A stretch of DNA of 64,000 bases. It comes from Allodiplogaster sudhausi. Lineage: Eukaryota; Nematoda; Chromadorea; Rhabditida; Diplogasteridae. The translations under genes and the position numbers were made by a program. The stretch is from the NCBI GenBank assembly GCA_945643635.1, contig CALZFC010000274.1, positions 465,501 through 529,500 on the forward strand. The letters are read 5' to 3'. The notes below the pieces were generated by a model. That model searched no databases and was not told where the DNA came from. It was given only the letters and a program-made list of their open reading frames with translations. Positions 43,091-54,614 of this stretch are shown piece by piece; positions within the stretch are counted from its first letter, which is position 1, and every line of letters starts with the position of its first letter.

Positions 43091-43461
43091 TTCTCAATAA
43101 AAAAACAATGCTGCTCAAGCTGTTCTGACATCTGCAGCAAAAAAAAGCTCTTTGGCATTGTTTCTCGGCAAGCAAAAATGGCTACCTCAAAAATGGGTAA
43201 TTAAACCGGCTGAGTCGCAGGAGCGGCTTGAGTGCATATGCGCTCGCGCAACCTATGTCGGGCGGGGTCTGCTTAACACGTGGGGCCCGCGTTAGCGGGG
43301 ACACGGGGCAGCTCGGGGGGGACGGAGCGGCTATCTTTCTATGTCTGCTCTCATCGTTCCTGCGCTATTTTCGCTATTTTCGCTGTCTTCGAGGACGCTC
43401 ATCGTTTTGTGCGCTATCTCGCGGCGTCGATTACGTTAGCTCTTTTGCTCTGAACAGGGGA
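43091..43461 (+). other. GC-rich core variant with G-quadruplex motif
   Basis: ATTAAACCGGC and GCGCAACCTATGTCGGGCGG mark a core variant rich in CpG. GGGG-ACAC-GGGG-CAGCTC-GGGGGGG (43297-43321) fits the G3+N1-7 quadruplex rule. A CT-rich promoter-like stretch with GCTATTTTCGC follows to the hub at 43462. Confidence 0.55.
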
Positions 43462-46400
43462 CTAGTTAACTAAGTTACGCTATTTCTGGGACTATTTTAG
43501 GGAGCTTAAGAGCTTAAAAGAGCTAAGAAGAGTTTAGGAGTTTTTAGAGTTTTGGGGCTCAGTTAAGCTTTAGGAATTTTTAGAGTTTTGGGGCTCAGTT
43601 AAGCTTAGGGAGTTAAAGAAGAGTTAAGGAGTTTTTTAAAGTTTCGGGACTCAGCTAAGCTTAGGGAGTAAAAAGCTAATGGGCTTTTAGCTGGAGTGCA
43701 AGAACAGAAAGAAAGACATCAAAGGTTTGAAGAAGAGTTCAGAGCAAGCCAAAGAGCTTACGAATACAGCACATCAGAAAGCATGCGAAGTTTAAGAGTT
43801 TAAGTAAATCTATGCACTAATAAAGACTCCTAATTTTTCAGGTAATTCTAAGCTGCACATCGTCATTTTACAATTAATAAAAAAAACATTAAAAAAGGCC
43901 TATCCCGGCTCCACTGCACGTAGAGCTAAGAAGGCCATCTCAGCTCGACGGCACGCCGAGCCAAGACGGCCAACTCAGCTCAACTTAATGCAGAGCCAGG
44001 ACGGCGGAGTCACTTTAACGTTGTTCTGCAACTACGTTAGATAAGAAGAACTTCTATTTTAAATAGCTTTTGTGCACATATGGCCTGGCCGCAAAAACTG
44101 CAGTTCCAAACGGTCGCAAGGAACCGCAGAAGCTGCAGTTCCAAGCGTTCGCAAGGAACCGCAAAAGCTGCAGCCGCCTTTCTCTGCTGCATCCGACACC
44201 ATAGAGAGAGGCGGCTCTTTTAAGCTCTCTCTATTTTTAATTCTATTTTAAATAGCTTTTGTGCACATAAAGATGCATGTCTCGACTCTACTGCACGTCA
44301 AGCCAAGAAGGCCATCTCAGCTCGACTTGACGTCAAGCCAAGAAGGCCATCTCAGCTCGACTTCGCGTCAAGCCAAGAAGGCCATCTCAGCTCGACTTCA
44401 CGTCAAGCCAAGAAGGCCATGTCAGCTCGACGACACGTCAAGCCAAGAAGCCCATCTCAGCTCGACGACACGTCAAGCCAAGAAGGCCCTCTCAGCTCCA
44501 CGTCACGCCAATCCAAGAAGGCACTCTCAGCTCCATTGCACGTGGAACCAAAAGGCTCTCTCGGTTCAGCGATGCGCTGAGCTGGGAAAGCAGTCAGTTT
44601 GAGGACGTACCTCAAACTTGGGTGATTAAACCGACTTTGGCCAGGAAGCACTGGATGCCTATAAGCTGGCGCAACCTATGTTAGCCGAGTTTTTCTTAGC
44701 ATGTGAGGCCAGCGTGTTGGGGGACACTTGGTAACGCGGGGAGCAGGAGCGACCAAAAAATTCATATGGCTGCATGTCTTTTTGGCGATTGGCAACTTGC
44801 CAACCTGTGAGAGAGACACTTTAACGTTCTCCTGCAACTACCTTAGATATGTCAAAATAACCGCCTTTCTCTGATGCATCCGACACCATAGAGAGAGGCG
44901 GCTCTTTTAAGCTCTCTCTATTTTTAATTTTATTTTAAATAGCTTTTGTGCACATATGGATGCATGTCTGGTTAGCGGTTGGCAACTTGCCAAGACCTGG
45001 CTCGCTCGCTATTGGTCGAATCCTGAAATGGGCCAATGAGCGAGGGGGCGGAGCTCCCGTGGCCTCGGCGATCTCGCGTGTCGCAGGCTCGGCGAACTTT
45101 TCTCTATTGCAAAGTGCTCTTCTTATCATGTGTTCTAAGTGCTACTATAGAAATCTTCAAATTTTTCTGGTCATTTTGAGCAATCAACTATTGTTTCTGC
45201 GATAAAAATGAAGCAAGATACAAAGAAATTGCCTTTCCCGACACCACAACACGTTGAGCTAAGAAGGCCATCTCAGCTCAACGTCACGTCAAGCCAAGAA
45301 GGCCATCTCAGCTCGACGTCACGTCAAGCCAAGAAGGCCATCTCAACTCGACGTCACGTCAAGCCAAGAAGGCCATCTCAACTCGACGTCACGTCAAGCC
45401 AAGAAGGCCATCTCAACTCGACGTCACGTCAAGCTAAGAAGGCCATCTCAGCTCGACGTCACGTCAAGCTAAGAAGGCCATTCCATGTGTTCGCAAGGAA
45501 CATCAAAAAATGAGCGGCCAGGCTAACAGGCTAACCAACTGTGAGGCGGTGCATGGAATTCGCCGATTAAACCGATTTCTGGGATGCCCATGAACCGGCG
45601 CACACTATACTTGACGGCTTTTCGACCAAAATTTTTTTCTCAGCGGGGCCAATTTTTTTTGTTCTCAGACCTCGGATGAGGAAACTTCTTTTAAATGTCT
45701 AATCGTTCAGACTTACTTTTATACAACATTACATAGCTAAAAAAACCGCCTTTCTCTGTAGAAAAATGTAGGATAGAGAGAGACACAGCTTCCGAGCTCT
45801 CTCTAAATGTTTTACGCTAAATTAAAGACTTGTGATTACATATGGCTGGCTCAACTGCGGCCATCTCAGCTCGACGTCACGTCAAGCCAAGAAGGCCATC
45901 TCAGCTCAACGTCACGTCAAGCCAAGAAGACCATCTCAGCTCAACGTCACGTCAAGCCAAGAAGGCCATCTCAGCTCAAGTCAACGTCAAGCCAAGAAGG
46001 CCATCTCAGCTCGACACCACGTCGAGCCAAGAAGGCCATCTCAGCTCGACACCACGTCGAGCCAAGAAGGTCAACGGTACAGCGCTGGGCGGAACCAGGC
46101 AGGCAGTAAGATTGAGGAAGTACCTCAAACTTAATTAAACCGGCTTTGGTCAGGGAGCACTGGATGCCTATGAACTGGCGCAACCTATGTTGGCCGAGTT
46201 TTTCTCTCAATGATTTATTTTTAATGTCTGCTATATTGCCATCTGTTCTCAATGAATTATTATCTAAGTCTGCTATTTTGCCAAGTGCTCTTAATGATTT
46301 ATCATCTAAGTCTGCTATTTTGCCAAGTGCTCTCAATGATTCATCATCTAAGTCTGCTATTTTGCCAAGTGCTCTCAATAATTTATTATCTAAGTCTGCT

Positions 46401-47754
46401 ATTTGGCTAAGTTCTCTCTATATTTAAATTCTAAGTCTGCTATTTTGTAAAGTGCTCTCAAATATTTATATTCCATGTATGCGATGCAAGAGCTGCAGTT
46501 CCCAGCTCTCGATATGCTCTGGAGTGCAAGAAGAGAAAGGAAAACATCAAAGGTTTGAAGAAAGTTCAGAGCACGCCAAAGAGCATACGAATACAGCACA
46601 TCAAAAAGCATGCTAAGTAAAAGAGTTAAAGTAATCCTAATAAAGACTGATAATTTTTCAGGTAATTCTAAGCTGCACATCGTCGTTTTACAATTAATAA
46701 AAAAAACATTTAAAAGGCCTATCCCGGCTCCACTGCACGTAGAGCTAAGAAGGCCACCTCAGCTCGACGTAACGCCGAGCCAAGAAGGCCATCTCAGCTC
46801 AGCGTAATGCAGAGCCAGGAAGGCAGAGTCAAGTTGAGGAGCAACCTCAAGCTTGGGAAATTAAACCGGCTCTGGACAGAAAGCGCTGGATGCCTATGAA
46901 TTTGCGCAACCTACACTGGCCGAGTTTTCGAAGGGAGTTCATGATGCTGAGTGTGCGTACTTGGAATGCTGGCAAAGTGCCAAAAAATAATTATTTTAAG
47001 AGTTTTACTGCTTTAAACGATACATAAAATTACAAAAAAAATCAGAGAGTAAGAGTAGAGTGGGAGAGACATGATAGAACACTCTCTCTCTCTCTTTCTC
47101 TCTCTAAGTCGTCTCTCTCTCTCTTTCTTTTAATGTGAACAGGCTTCTTCAGGACTTGATCGTTTGCTTGTAAGTGTCTGTGAGAACGCTCAACATGAAT
47201 TATATACATCTCTCTGTAGCTCATTAGAAAGCTCTTACTTTGTACAATTCACTGGTATAGAGAGAGAGTCAACTTTCGGTCTCTTTGTAAGTGTTTTAAT
47301 GTGTTTTAATCGGAAAAAAATGCGTAAACGCACACATGTTGGCATTGTGCCAAAAACTTTAAATGACTTGTGAATGCGTTCAATGGCCACAAAAAAATGC
47401 AGATTTTTGCAGAGAGACAGAGGAATACGAGAGGAAGAGAGAGAAATAGAGAGAGAGTGGAAAAGTAAGTTGTAAGTGTATATATTTAATGTTTTTCATG
47501 TGTTTGGCTGTATGTTTGCAAGAGGTGCGAAGTGGTCGTGCGAAGGGGGAAGGGGCCTGGGCCTGAGAGCTCGCTCGGTATTGGTCGAATTCTGAAATTG
47601 GCCAATGAGCGAGGGGGGCGGAGTTTCTTTCTATGTCTGCTCTCTTCGAGCATAGCGCTATTTCGCTATTTTCGCACTTCTTCGAGGACGCTCATCGTTT
47701 TGTGTGCTATTTCGCAGCGTGATATCGCTTAGCTCTTTTGCTCTGAACAGGGGA
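43462..47754 (+). repeat. C unit, copy 4 (4,293 bp)
   Basis: Matches C unit 3 at an offset of 8,150 bp, including the added A array, but has the empty MITE site and no 756-bp duplication. The 55-bp array is short, and the second A array is one to two repeats longer (45855-46075). Ends with the type b cassette 47522-47729 and the variant hub TAGGTAACTA. Confidence 0.92.
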
Positions 47755-48345
47755 CTAGGTAACTAAGTTATATGTTTTGCTAAGTTATAAATAAACTATG
47801 AGCTAAGTTAAGCTTGGGGCTAGGTTAGAAATAAAATTTTTTTTGTTGCTATTTTTACTAATTTTTTAAGGTTTTTTGGCTTTACAAGCTCCTTTAAGGC
47901 TCTGAGAAACACGGGAGCTATGTTGCTGGAATGGCGGAATTTTTTTGATATTAATGGAGCTGTTTTTCTAATTTCTCTAACTAACTATGGTTCTAAGTGA
48001 TATTATTAGCTAATGCTCTAAGTGCTCTTCCTAGCTATGGTTTTAAGCGCTCTTATTGAAATCTCCTAAATTTTCCGGTCATTTTGAGCTACGAAACATG
48101 ATTTTACGATGAAAATGAAGCAAATGACAAATGAAATAGCTTTCCAGCTCAACTGCACACAAAGCCAAGAAGGCGATATCAGCTCGAAGTCATGGCATTA
48201 TTATGCTTCTTTTATTTCAGATTGCTCTTAGCCTGGCCGCAAAAACTGCAGTTCCAAGCGGTCGCAAGGAACCACAGAAACTGCAGTTCCATACGTTCGC
48301 AAGGAACCGCAAAATCTGCAGTTCCAAGCGTTCGCAAGAGTTAAG
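47755..48345 (+). repeat. Q module and broken B array
   Basis: The hub variant is followed by TATATGTTTTGCTAAG and an AT-rich spacer distantly like the N module (shared TTCTAAGTGCTCTT and GATGAAAATGAAGCAA phrases). Acceptor-like CTTTTATTTCAG precedes three B repeats, which stop at GTTCGCAAGAG and join 55-bp repeats. Confidence 0.85.
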
Positions 48346-48815
48346 GAGTTTTAGAGTTTAGGGTCTCAGCTAAGCTTAGGGAATGAAAGAAGAGTTAAGG
48401 AGTTTTTAGAGTTCAGGGTCTCAGCTAAGCTTAGGGAGTTAAAAAAGATCTAATGAGTTTTTAGTTGGAGTGCAAGAAGAGAAAGAAAGACATCAAAGGT
48501 TTGAAGAAGTGTTCAGAGCACGCTAAAGAGCTTACGAATACATCATATCATAAAGCATGCTAAGTATGAGAGTTTAAGTAAGAAGAGTTAAGGAGTTTTT
48601 AGAGTTAAGGGTCTCAGCTAAGCTTAGGGAGTAAAAGAAGATCTAATGAGTCTTTAGCTGGAGTGCAAGAAGAGAAAGGAAAACATCAAAGGTTTGAAGA
48701 AGAGATCAGAGCACGCCAAAGAGCTTACGAATACAGCACATCAGAAAGCATGCTAAGTATGAGAGTTTAAGTAATTCTATGCACTAATAAAGACTCCTAA
48801 TTTTTCAGGTAATTA
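48346..48815 (+). repeat. Two partial 55-bp/M4 blocks in tandem
   Basis: 55-bp repeats and M4 occur twice (48346-48580 and 48590-48810), the second ending AATTTTTCAGGTAATT. Then orientation flips: ACAGCCATATGTACAC at 48816 begins reverse-strand module sequence. Confidence 0.82.
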
Positions 48816-49170
48816 CAGCCATATGTACACAAAAACTCTTTAAAATAAAGCCATAAAGAGCCCCCTCTCTCGATGGTGTCAGATGCAGCAGAGAAAGGCG
48901 GTTCTTCTGACGTCTCTAACGTACTTGCAGAACAACGTTAAAGTGTCTCTCTCGCCACTTGGCAAGCTGCCAAACACACAGCCATATATGCACACAAACT
49001 CTTTAAAATATAATTAACAATAGAGAGAGCCACAAAGAGCCCCCTCTCTCGATGGTGTCGGATGCAGCAGAGAAAGGCGGTTCTTCTGACGTCTCTAACG
49101 TACTTACAGAACAACGTTAAAGTGTCTCTCTCGCAACATGACAAGCTGCCAATCGCCATGAAGACATGCA
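48816..49170 (-). repeat. Inverted P-tail, two tandem copies (163-bp spacing)
   Basis: Reverse-complement P-module tail appears twice (AAACTC at 48833 and 48996). The first retains TTGGC-AAGCT-GCCAA; in the second the dyad is decayed (ATGACAAGCTGCCAAT). 48820-48994 pairs with 50988-51178. Confidence 0.88.
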
Positions 49171-49390
49171 GCCATATGAATATTTTGTTCGAAAACCATA
49201 GTGTAAAGTATAGTGTGCGCCAGTACACGGGTATCCCAGCATTCGGTTCAATCAACCAATTTCGAGGCACAGCCTCAGATTTGGCTGGCGTCTGAGCCTG
49301 GCCGCTCATTTTTTTTGTGGTTCATTGCGTTCCTCGCGAACTCTTTGAACCACTCATTTTTGCGGCCAGGCTCATTGAAGCCAGCCGTAA
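49171..49390 (-). repeat. Inverted core and B array
   Basis: Reverse-strand core (GAAAACCATAGTG..., GTATCCCAGCATTCGG, GAACC-type endings) and two diverged B repeats in reverse orientation, ending GCGGCCAGGCTCATTG. Confidence 0.75.
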
Positions 49391-49995
49391 ATAAATGAAA
49401 TTAAATAAAACATAACATTCACATATACAGACATATCACTTTATCTCTTTCTGTTCTTTGTTTGCTTTCTTTGTTTCTCTCTCTCTCTCTCACTATTCAC
49501 AGCTTTTCGTGACATATAACAAAATAGCACGTTCTTATGAGAGAACATAGAAAAAAGACATTCACTCTCACCTCGCCCATGAGCTCGCTCTTCTTTAATG
49601 AGAACGACAATCACTGCACTCGACCGATAAAGCCTAAATAAAAATGAAAGTTTTCCTGAAAATATATACTTTGTTATTTAAATGTTGCATTGTAGTCATG
49701 TACATTCATTTCTGCAGTCGACCCATGCATACATTCCGAGAGATCGACATAGAGAGGGAGAGAGAGCGAGAAATAGAGACAGATAATTCAAGTACTTAGG
49801 CTTCACTCATGTCACCTTAAATACCTTAAAAAATTAATAAATACCTTTATTTACATATATTGTATGCATTCTTTCTCACGCATTCTCTCCACTTTCCGTG
49901 ATCAATCATTTTGCATTAATCATGTTCAATCAATTGTAAATTATCTTTTCAATTATTAGTGAATAGGAGATTGTTAGTTGTCGCTTTCTTTACAT
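49391..49995. other. Unique AT-rich segment, no gene seen
   Basis: About 600 bp unlike the rest of the window, with a CT microsatellite near 49477-49492 and a GAGAGGGAGAGAGAGCGAG stretch near 49752. I found no open frame of note, RNA gene or transposon ends. It may be host DNA carried with the dispersed repeat. Confidence 0.6.
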
Positions 49996-50402
49996 GTTTT
50001 GCATTCAATTAGTGCTATTTTTCCATTACATTGTATTTTCATGAATGCGAACCTTGCAATACCGTTGTATAAAGTCTAAAATTTCTTAACAACTTTCAAT
50101 TTTCACAACATATTTAAAACAATCTAACGTACAGTAGAGAGGAACAGAGACATCGACGATAAGCATTTATTTGATGTTTTCTTTACGGATAATTTCTCAT
50201 TTAATTTTTTGTTGATATTTATGTGACTACTGTAAATAATCAATGTACTTGCTAAATAAAACAGGCGACAATGAAGTAGTGTAGTTTTGTATTACTATAA
50301 AATAAAGCAATAATATAACATTATTTGTGTTCCTCGAGTGGGGGACGTTTGCACCTCGGTCGCCAGCCGAAGCACACTCCACCAACCCCGGCAGGCGGAG
50401 GA
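49996..50402 (-). repeat. Dispersed repeat, reverse copy
   Basis: Reverse complement of about 41120-41520 with scattered substitutions and indels (clearly older divergence than between tandem units). In sense it starts CCTCCGCCTGCCGGGG and loses the AATAAA (AATAATG). Confidence 0.8.
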
Positions 50403-50987
50403 TGCAGCCATATGTACTCGGTTTGTACTTTCTTTTTTGTATTTTCTACGCTTTAATATGGCTCTCCTTTGATGTAAAGTAGCTTATTACAGAGCTCTCA
50501 GTCTGCACATTTTATATATCCAACTCTTTCTCTGTATCTCTCGCAATCACTGTCTCTCTCTCAAGTTAAACACATTTATCCCGCATACATCTTTCTCTCA
50601 TGTCTTTGGCATACTCAGCGAAATAGCGTTTCGCAGAGAAAATAATTTTGGTCGAAAAGCCGTCAAGTATAGGTTGCGCTGGTTTACGGGCATCCCAGAA
50701 CTCGGTTTAATCGGCAACTTCGAGGCGCAGCCTCATGCTTGTTCCTGGCTCCGCATTTCGTTGAGCCGGAATGGCCTTCTTGGTTCTGCATTCAGTGGAA
50801 CTGAGAACTGAGTTGGCCGTCTCGGCTTGACGTGCCGTGGAGCTGAGAGAGTCTTCTTGGCTCGGCGTTACGTCGAGCTGAGGTGGCCTTCTAAGCTCTA
50901 CGTGCAGTGGAGCCGGGATAGCCTTTTTTAAATAGTTTTTTTTATTAATCGTAAAATGACAATGTGAAGCTTAGGCCTGAAAACGAC
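50403..50987 (-). repeat. Inverted P module, core, A array and M4 end
   Basis: Reverse complement of about 20470-21020, almost base for base: TATATAAAA (reverse) near 50511-50519, core, degenerate A repeats and AAGCTTCACATTGTC. It ends at AAGCTTAGGCCTGAAAACG, where orientation returns to plus. Confidence 0.88.
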
Positions 50988-51180
50988 GTGTGCATATATG
51001 GCTGTGTGTTTGGCAGCTTGCCAAGTGGCGAGAGAGACACTTTAACGTTGTTCTGCAAGTACGTTAGAGACGTCAGAAGAACCGCCTTTCTCTGCTGCAT
51101 CTGACACCATCGAGAGAGGGGGCTCTTTATGGCTCTCTCTATTTTTAATTTTATTTTAAAGAGTTTTTGTGCACATATGT
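50988..51180 (+). repeat. P-tail, inverted partner of 48820-48994
   Basis: GTGTGCATATATGGCTGTG, perfect dyad TTGGC-AGCTT-GCCAA, and hairpin GAGAGAG...CTCTCTC. Its reverse complement at 48820 is nearly identical but lacks about 20 bp (CTCTCTATTTTTAATTT), so the two bound the inverted segment. Confidence 0.88.
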
Positions 51181-51188
51181 TTGGTCGA

Positions 51189-51872
51189 GTAATGCGAAGG
51201 GGGAAGGGGCCTGGACCTGAGAGCTCGCTCGCTATTGGACGAATCGGGAATGGGCCAATGAGCGAGGGGGGCGGAGTTTCTTTCTATGTCTGCTCTCTTC
51301 GAGCATAGCGCTATCTCGCTATTTTCGCGCTTCTTCGAGGACGCTCATGGCTTTGTGTGCTATTTTTAGCTATGACATCCATTAGCTATGTTGCTCTGAA
51401 CAGGGGACTAGGTAACTAAGTTATATGTTTGGCTAAGTTATAAATAAACTATGAGCTAAGTTAAGCTTGGGGCTAAGTTAGAAAGACAATTTTTTTTTTG
51501 CTATTTTTACTAATTTTTTAAGGTTTTTTGGCTTTACAAGCTCCTTTAAGGCTCTGAGAAACACGGGAGCTATGTTGCTGGAATGGCGGAATTTTTTTGA
51601 TATTGATGGAGCTGTTTTTCTAATTTCTCTAACTAACTATGGTTCTAAGTGATATTATTAGCTAATGCTCTAAGTGCTCTTCCTAGCTATGGTTCTAAGT
51701 GCTCTTATTGAAATCTCCTAAATTTTCCGGTCATTTTGAGCTACGAAACATGATTTTACGATGAAAATGAAGCAAATGACAAATGAAATAGCTCTCCAGC
51801 TCAACTGCACACAAAGCCAAGAAGGCGATATCAGCTCGAAGTCATGGCATTATTATGCTTCTTTTATTTCAG
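51189..51872 (+). promoter_or_regulatory. Type b CCAAT/GC cassette, hub variant and Q module
   Basis: CGCTATTGGACG, GGGCCAATGAGCG and GGGGGGCGGAG cluster at about 51228-51278. The end differs from C-unit cassettes (GCTATTTTTAGCTATGACATCC). The TAGGTAACTA hub and Q module lead to CTTTTATTTCAG ending at 51872. Confidence 0.42.
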
Positions 51873-53243
51873 ATTGCTATTAGCCTGGCCGCAAAAACTG
51901 CAGTTCCAAGCGGTCGCAAGGAACCACAGAAACTGCAGTTCCATACGTTCGCAAGGAACCGCAAAATCTGCAGTTCCAAGCGTTCGCAAGGAAACGCAAA
52001 AGCTGCGGTTCCAAGCGTTCGCAAGCAACCGCAAAAGCTGCGATTCCAAGCGTTCGCAAGGAACAGCAAAAAAAGAGCGTCCAGGCTCACAGGCGAGCCT
52101 ACCGTGAGGCTGCGCCTCGAAGTTGCCGATTAAACCGAGTTCTGGGATGCCCATGAACCAGCGCACACTATACTTGACGGCTTTTCGACCAAAATCTTTT
52201 TCTCTGCGCAACGCTATTTCGCTATGCCAAAGACATGAGCGACAGATGTATGCGGGAATAAATGTGTTTAACTTGAGAGAGAGAGAGATTGCGAGAGATA
52301 CAGAGAATGAGTTAGATATATAAAATGTGCAGACTGAGAGCTTTGTAATAAGCTAATTCCCATCATAGGAGAGCCACATTAAAGCATGGAAAATAAAAAA
52401 AGAAAGTACACACCGAGTACATATGGCTGCATGTTTTGATGCTTTGGCAGCTTGCCAAGTGGCGAGAGAGACCCTTTAAGGTTGTACTTTAAGTAAGTTA
52501 GACACATCAAAATAACCGCCTTTCTCTGCTGCATCCAACACCATAAAGAAATACGGCTATTTCGAGCTATATCTATTTTTTATTCTATTTTAAAGGTTTT
52601 TGTGCACATTTCTAAGTTGTCTCAAGGCTGTGGTTTGCTCTGACTATGCTAAATTCTCTCAATTATTTATTTTCTATGTCTGTTATTTTGCTTAGTTCTC
52701 GAAATTATTTATATTCTATGTCTGCTATTTTTCTAAGTTCTCTCAATTATTTATTTTATTTATTTTCTAAGTCTGCTATTTTGCTAAGTGCTCACAATGA
52801 TTTATTTTCTATGTCTGCTATTTTGATAAATTCTCTCAATTATTCATTTGCTATGTATGCTGTGCTGTTATGATTTCTCAATAAAAAACAATGCTGCTCA
52901 GGCTGTTCTGACAGCTGAAGCAAAAAGAAGCACATTGGCTGTGTCTCTCGGCAAGCCAAAATGGCTACCTCAAACTTGAGTAATTAAACCGGCTGAGTTG
53001 CAGGGGCGGCTTGGGTGCATACGCGCGCGCGCAACCTATGTCGGGCGGGGTTTGCTTAACACGTGGGGCCCGCGTTAGCGGGGACACGGGGCAGCTCGGG
53101 AGGGACGGAGCGGCTATCTTTCTATGTCTGCTCTCATCGTTGTGAGGCTATTTTCGCTCTTTTCGCTGTCTTCGAGGACGCTCATCGTTTTGTTTGCTAT
53201 TTCGCAGCGTGATATCGCTTAGCTATGTTGCTCTTTATTTCAG
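51873..53243 (+). repeat. D unit 1 (1,371 bp)
   Basis: Acceptor to acceptor: five to six B repeats, core (about 52127-52190), P module with GAGA tracts and TATATAAAA (52317-52325), TTGGC-AGCTT-GCCAA dyad near 52445, GTAAGT (52493), 42-bp array (52640-52870), GC-rich core with a CGCGCGCGCGC tract, G-quadruplex motif (53080-53104) and a CT-rich cassette running directly into CTTTATTTCAG. No Q module follows. Confidence 0.93.
53080..53104 (+). other. G-quadruplex motif in D unit
   Basis: GGGG-ACAC-GGGG-CAGCTC-GGG-A-GGG has loops of 4, 6 and 1 nt and fits the canonical rule. It follows a CACGTG E-box and GGGCCC. Repeated at 54451, 55780, 57620, 61992 and 63823; the last retains it despite a GGGGCCTTCG change just upstream. 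Confidence 0.6.
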
Positions 53244-54614
53244 ATTGCTCTTAGCCTTGCCGCAAAAACTGCAGTTCCAAGCGGTCGCAAGGAACCACAG
53301 AAACTGCAGTTCCATACGTTCGCAAGGAACCGCAAAATCTGCAGTTCCAAGCGTTCGCAAGGAAACGCAAAAGCTGCGGTTCCAAGCGTTCATAAGCAAC
53401 CGCAAATGCTGCGGTTCCAAGCGTTCGCAAGGAACAGCAAAAAAAGAGCGTCCAGGCTCACAGGCGAGCCTACCGTGAGGCTGCGCCTCGAAGTTGCCGA
53501 TTAAACCGAGTTCTGGGATGCCCATGAACCAGCGCACACTATACTTGACGGCTTTTCGACCAAAATCTTTTTCTCTGCGCAACGCTATTTCGCTATGCCA
53601 AAGACATGAGCGACAGATGTATGCGGGAATAAATGTGTTTAACTTGAGAGAGAGAGAGATTGCGAGAGATACAGAGAATGAGTTAGATATATAAAATGTG
53701 CAGACTGAGAGCTTTGTAATAAGCTAATTCCCATCATAGGAGAGCCACATTAAAGCATGGAAAATAAAAAAAGAAAGTACAAACCGAGTACATATGGCTG
53801 CATGTTTTGATGCTTTGGCAGCTTGCCAAGTGGCGAGAGAGACCCTTTAAGGTTGTACTTTAAGTAAGTTAGACACATCAAAATAACCGCCTTTCTCTGC
53901 TGCATCCAACACCATAAAGAAATACGGCTATTTCGAGCTATATCTATTTTTTATTCTATTTTAAAGGTTTTTGTGCACATTTCTAAGTTGTCTCAAGGCT
54001 GTGGTTTGCTCTGACTATGCTAAATTCTCTCAATTATTTATTTTCTATGTCTGTTATTTTGCTTAGTTCTCGAAATTATTTATATTCTATGTCTGCTATT
54101 TTTCTAAGTTCTCTCAATTATTTATTTTATTTATTTTCTAAGTCTGCTATTTTGCTAAGTGCTCACAATGATTTATTTTCTATGTCTGCTATTTTGATAA
54201 ATTCTCTCAATTATTCATTTGCTATGTATGCTGTGCTGTTATGATTTCTCAATAAAAAACAATGCTGCTCAGGCTGTTCTGACAGCTGAAGCAAAAAGGA
54301 GCACATTGGCTGTGTCTCTCGGCAAGCCAAAATGGCTACCTCAAACTTGAGTAATTAAACCGGCTGAGTTGTAGGGGCGGCTTGGGTGCATACGCGCGCG
54401 CGCAACCTATGTCGGGCGGGGTTTGCTTAACACGTGGGGCCCGCGTTAGCGGGGACACGGGGCAGCTCGGGAGGGACGGAGCGGCTATCTTTCTATGTCT
54501 GCTCTCATCGTTGTGAGGCTATTTTCGCTCTTTTCGCTGTCTTCGAGGACGCTCATCGTTTTGTGTGCTATTTCGCAGCGTGATATCGCTTAGCTATGTT
54601 GCTCTTTATTTCAG
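53244..54614 (+). repeat. D unit 2 (1,371 bp)
   Basis: Exact period to D unit 1 and again without a Q module at its end. Differences include TTGCCGC for TGGCCGC before the B array and GTTCATAAGCAACC within it. TATATAAAA at 53688-53696. Confidence 0.93.
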
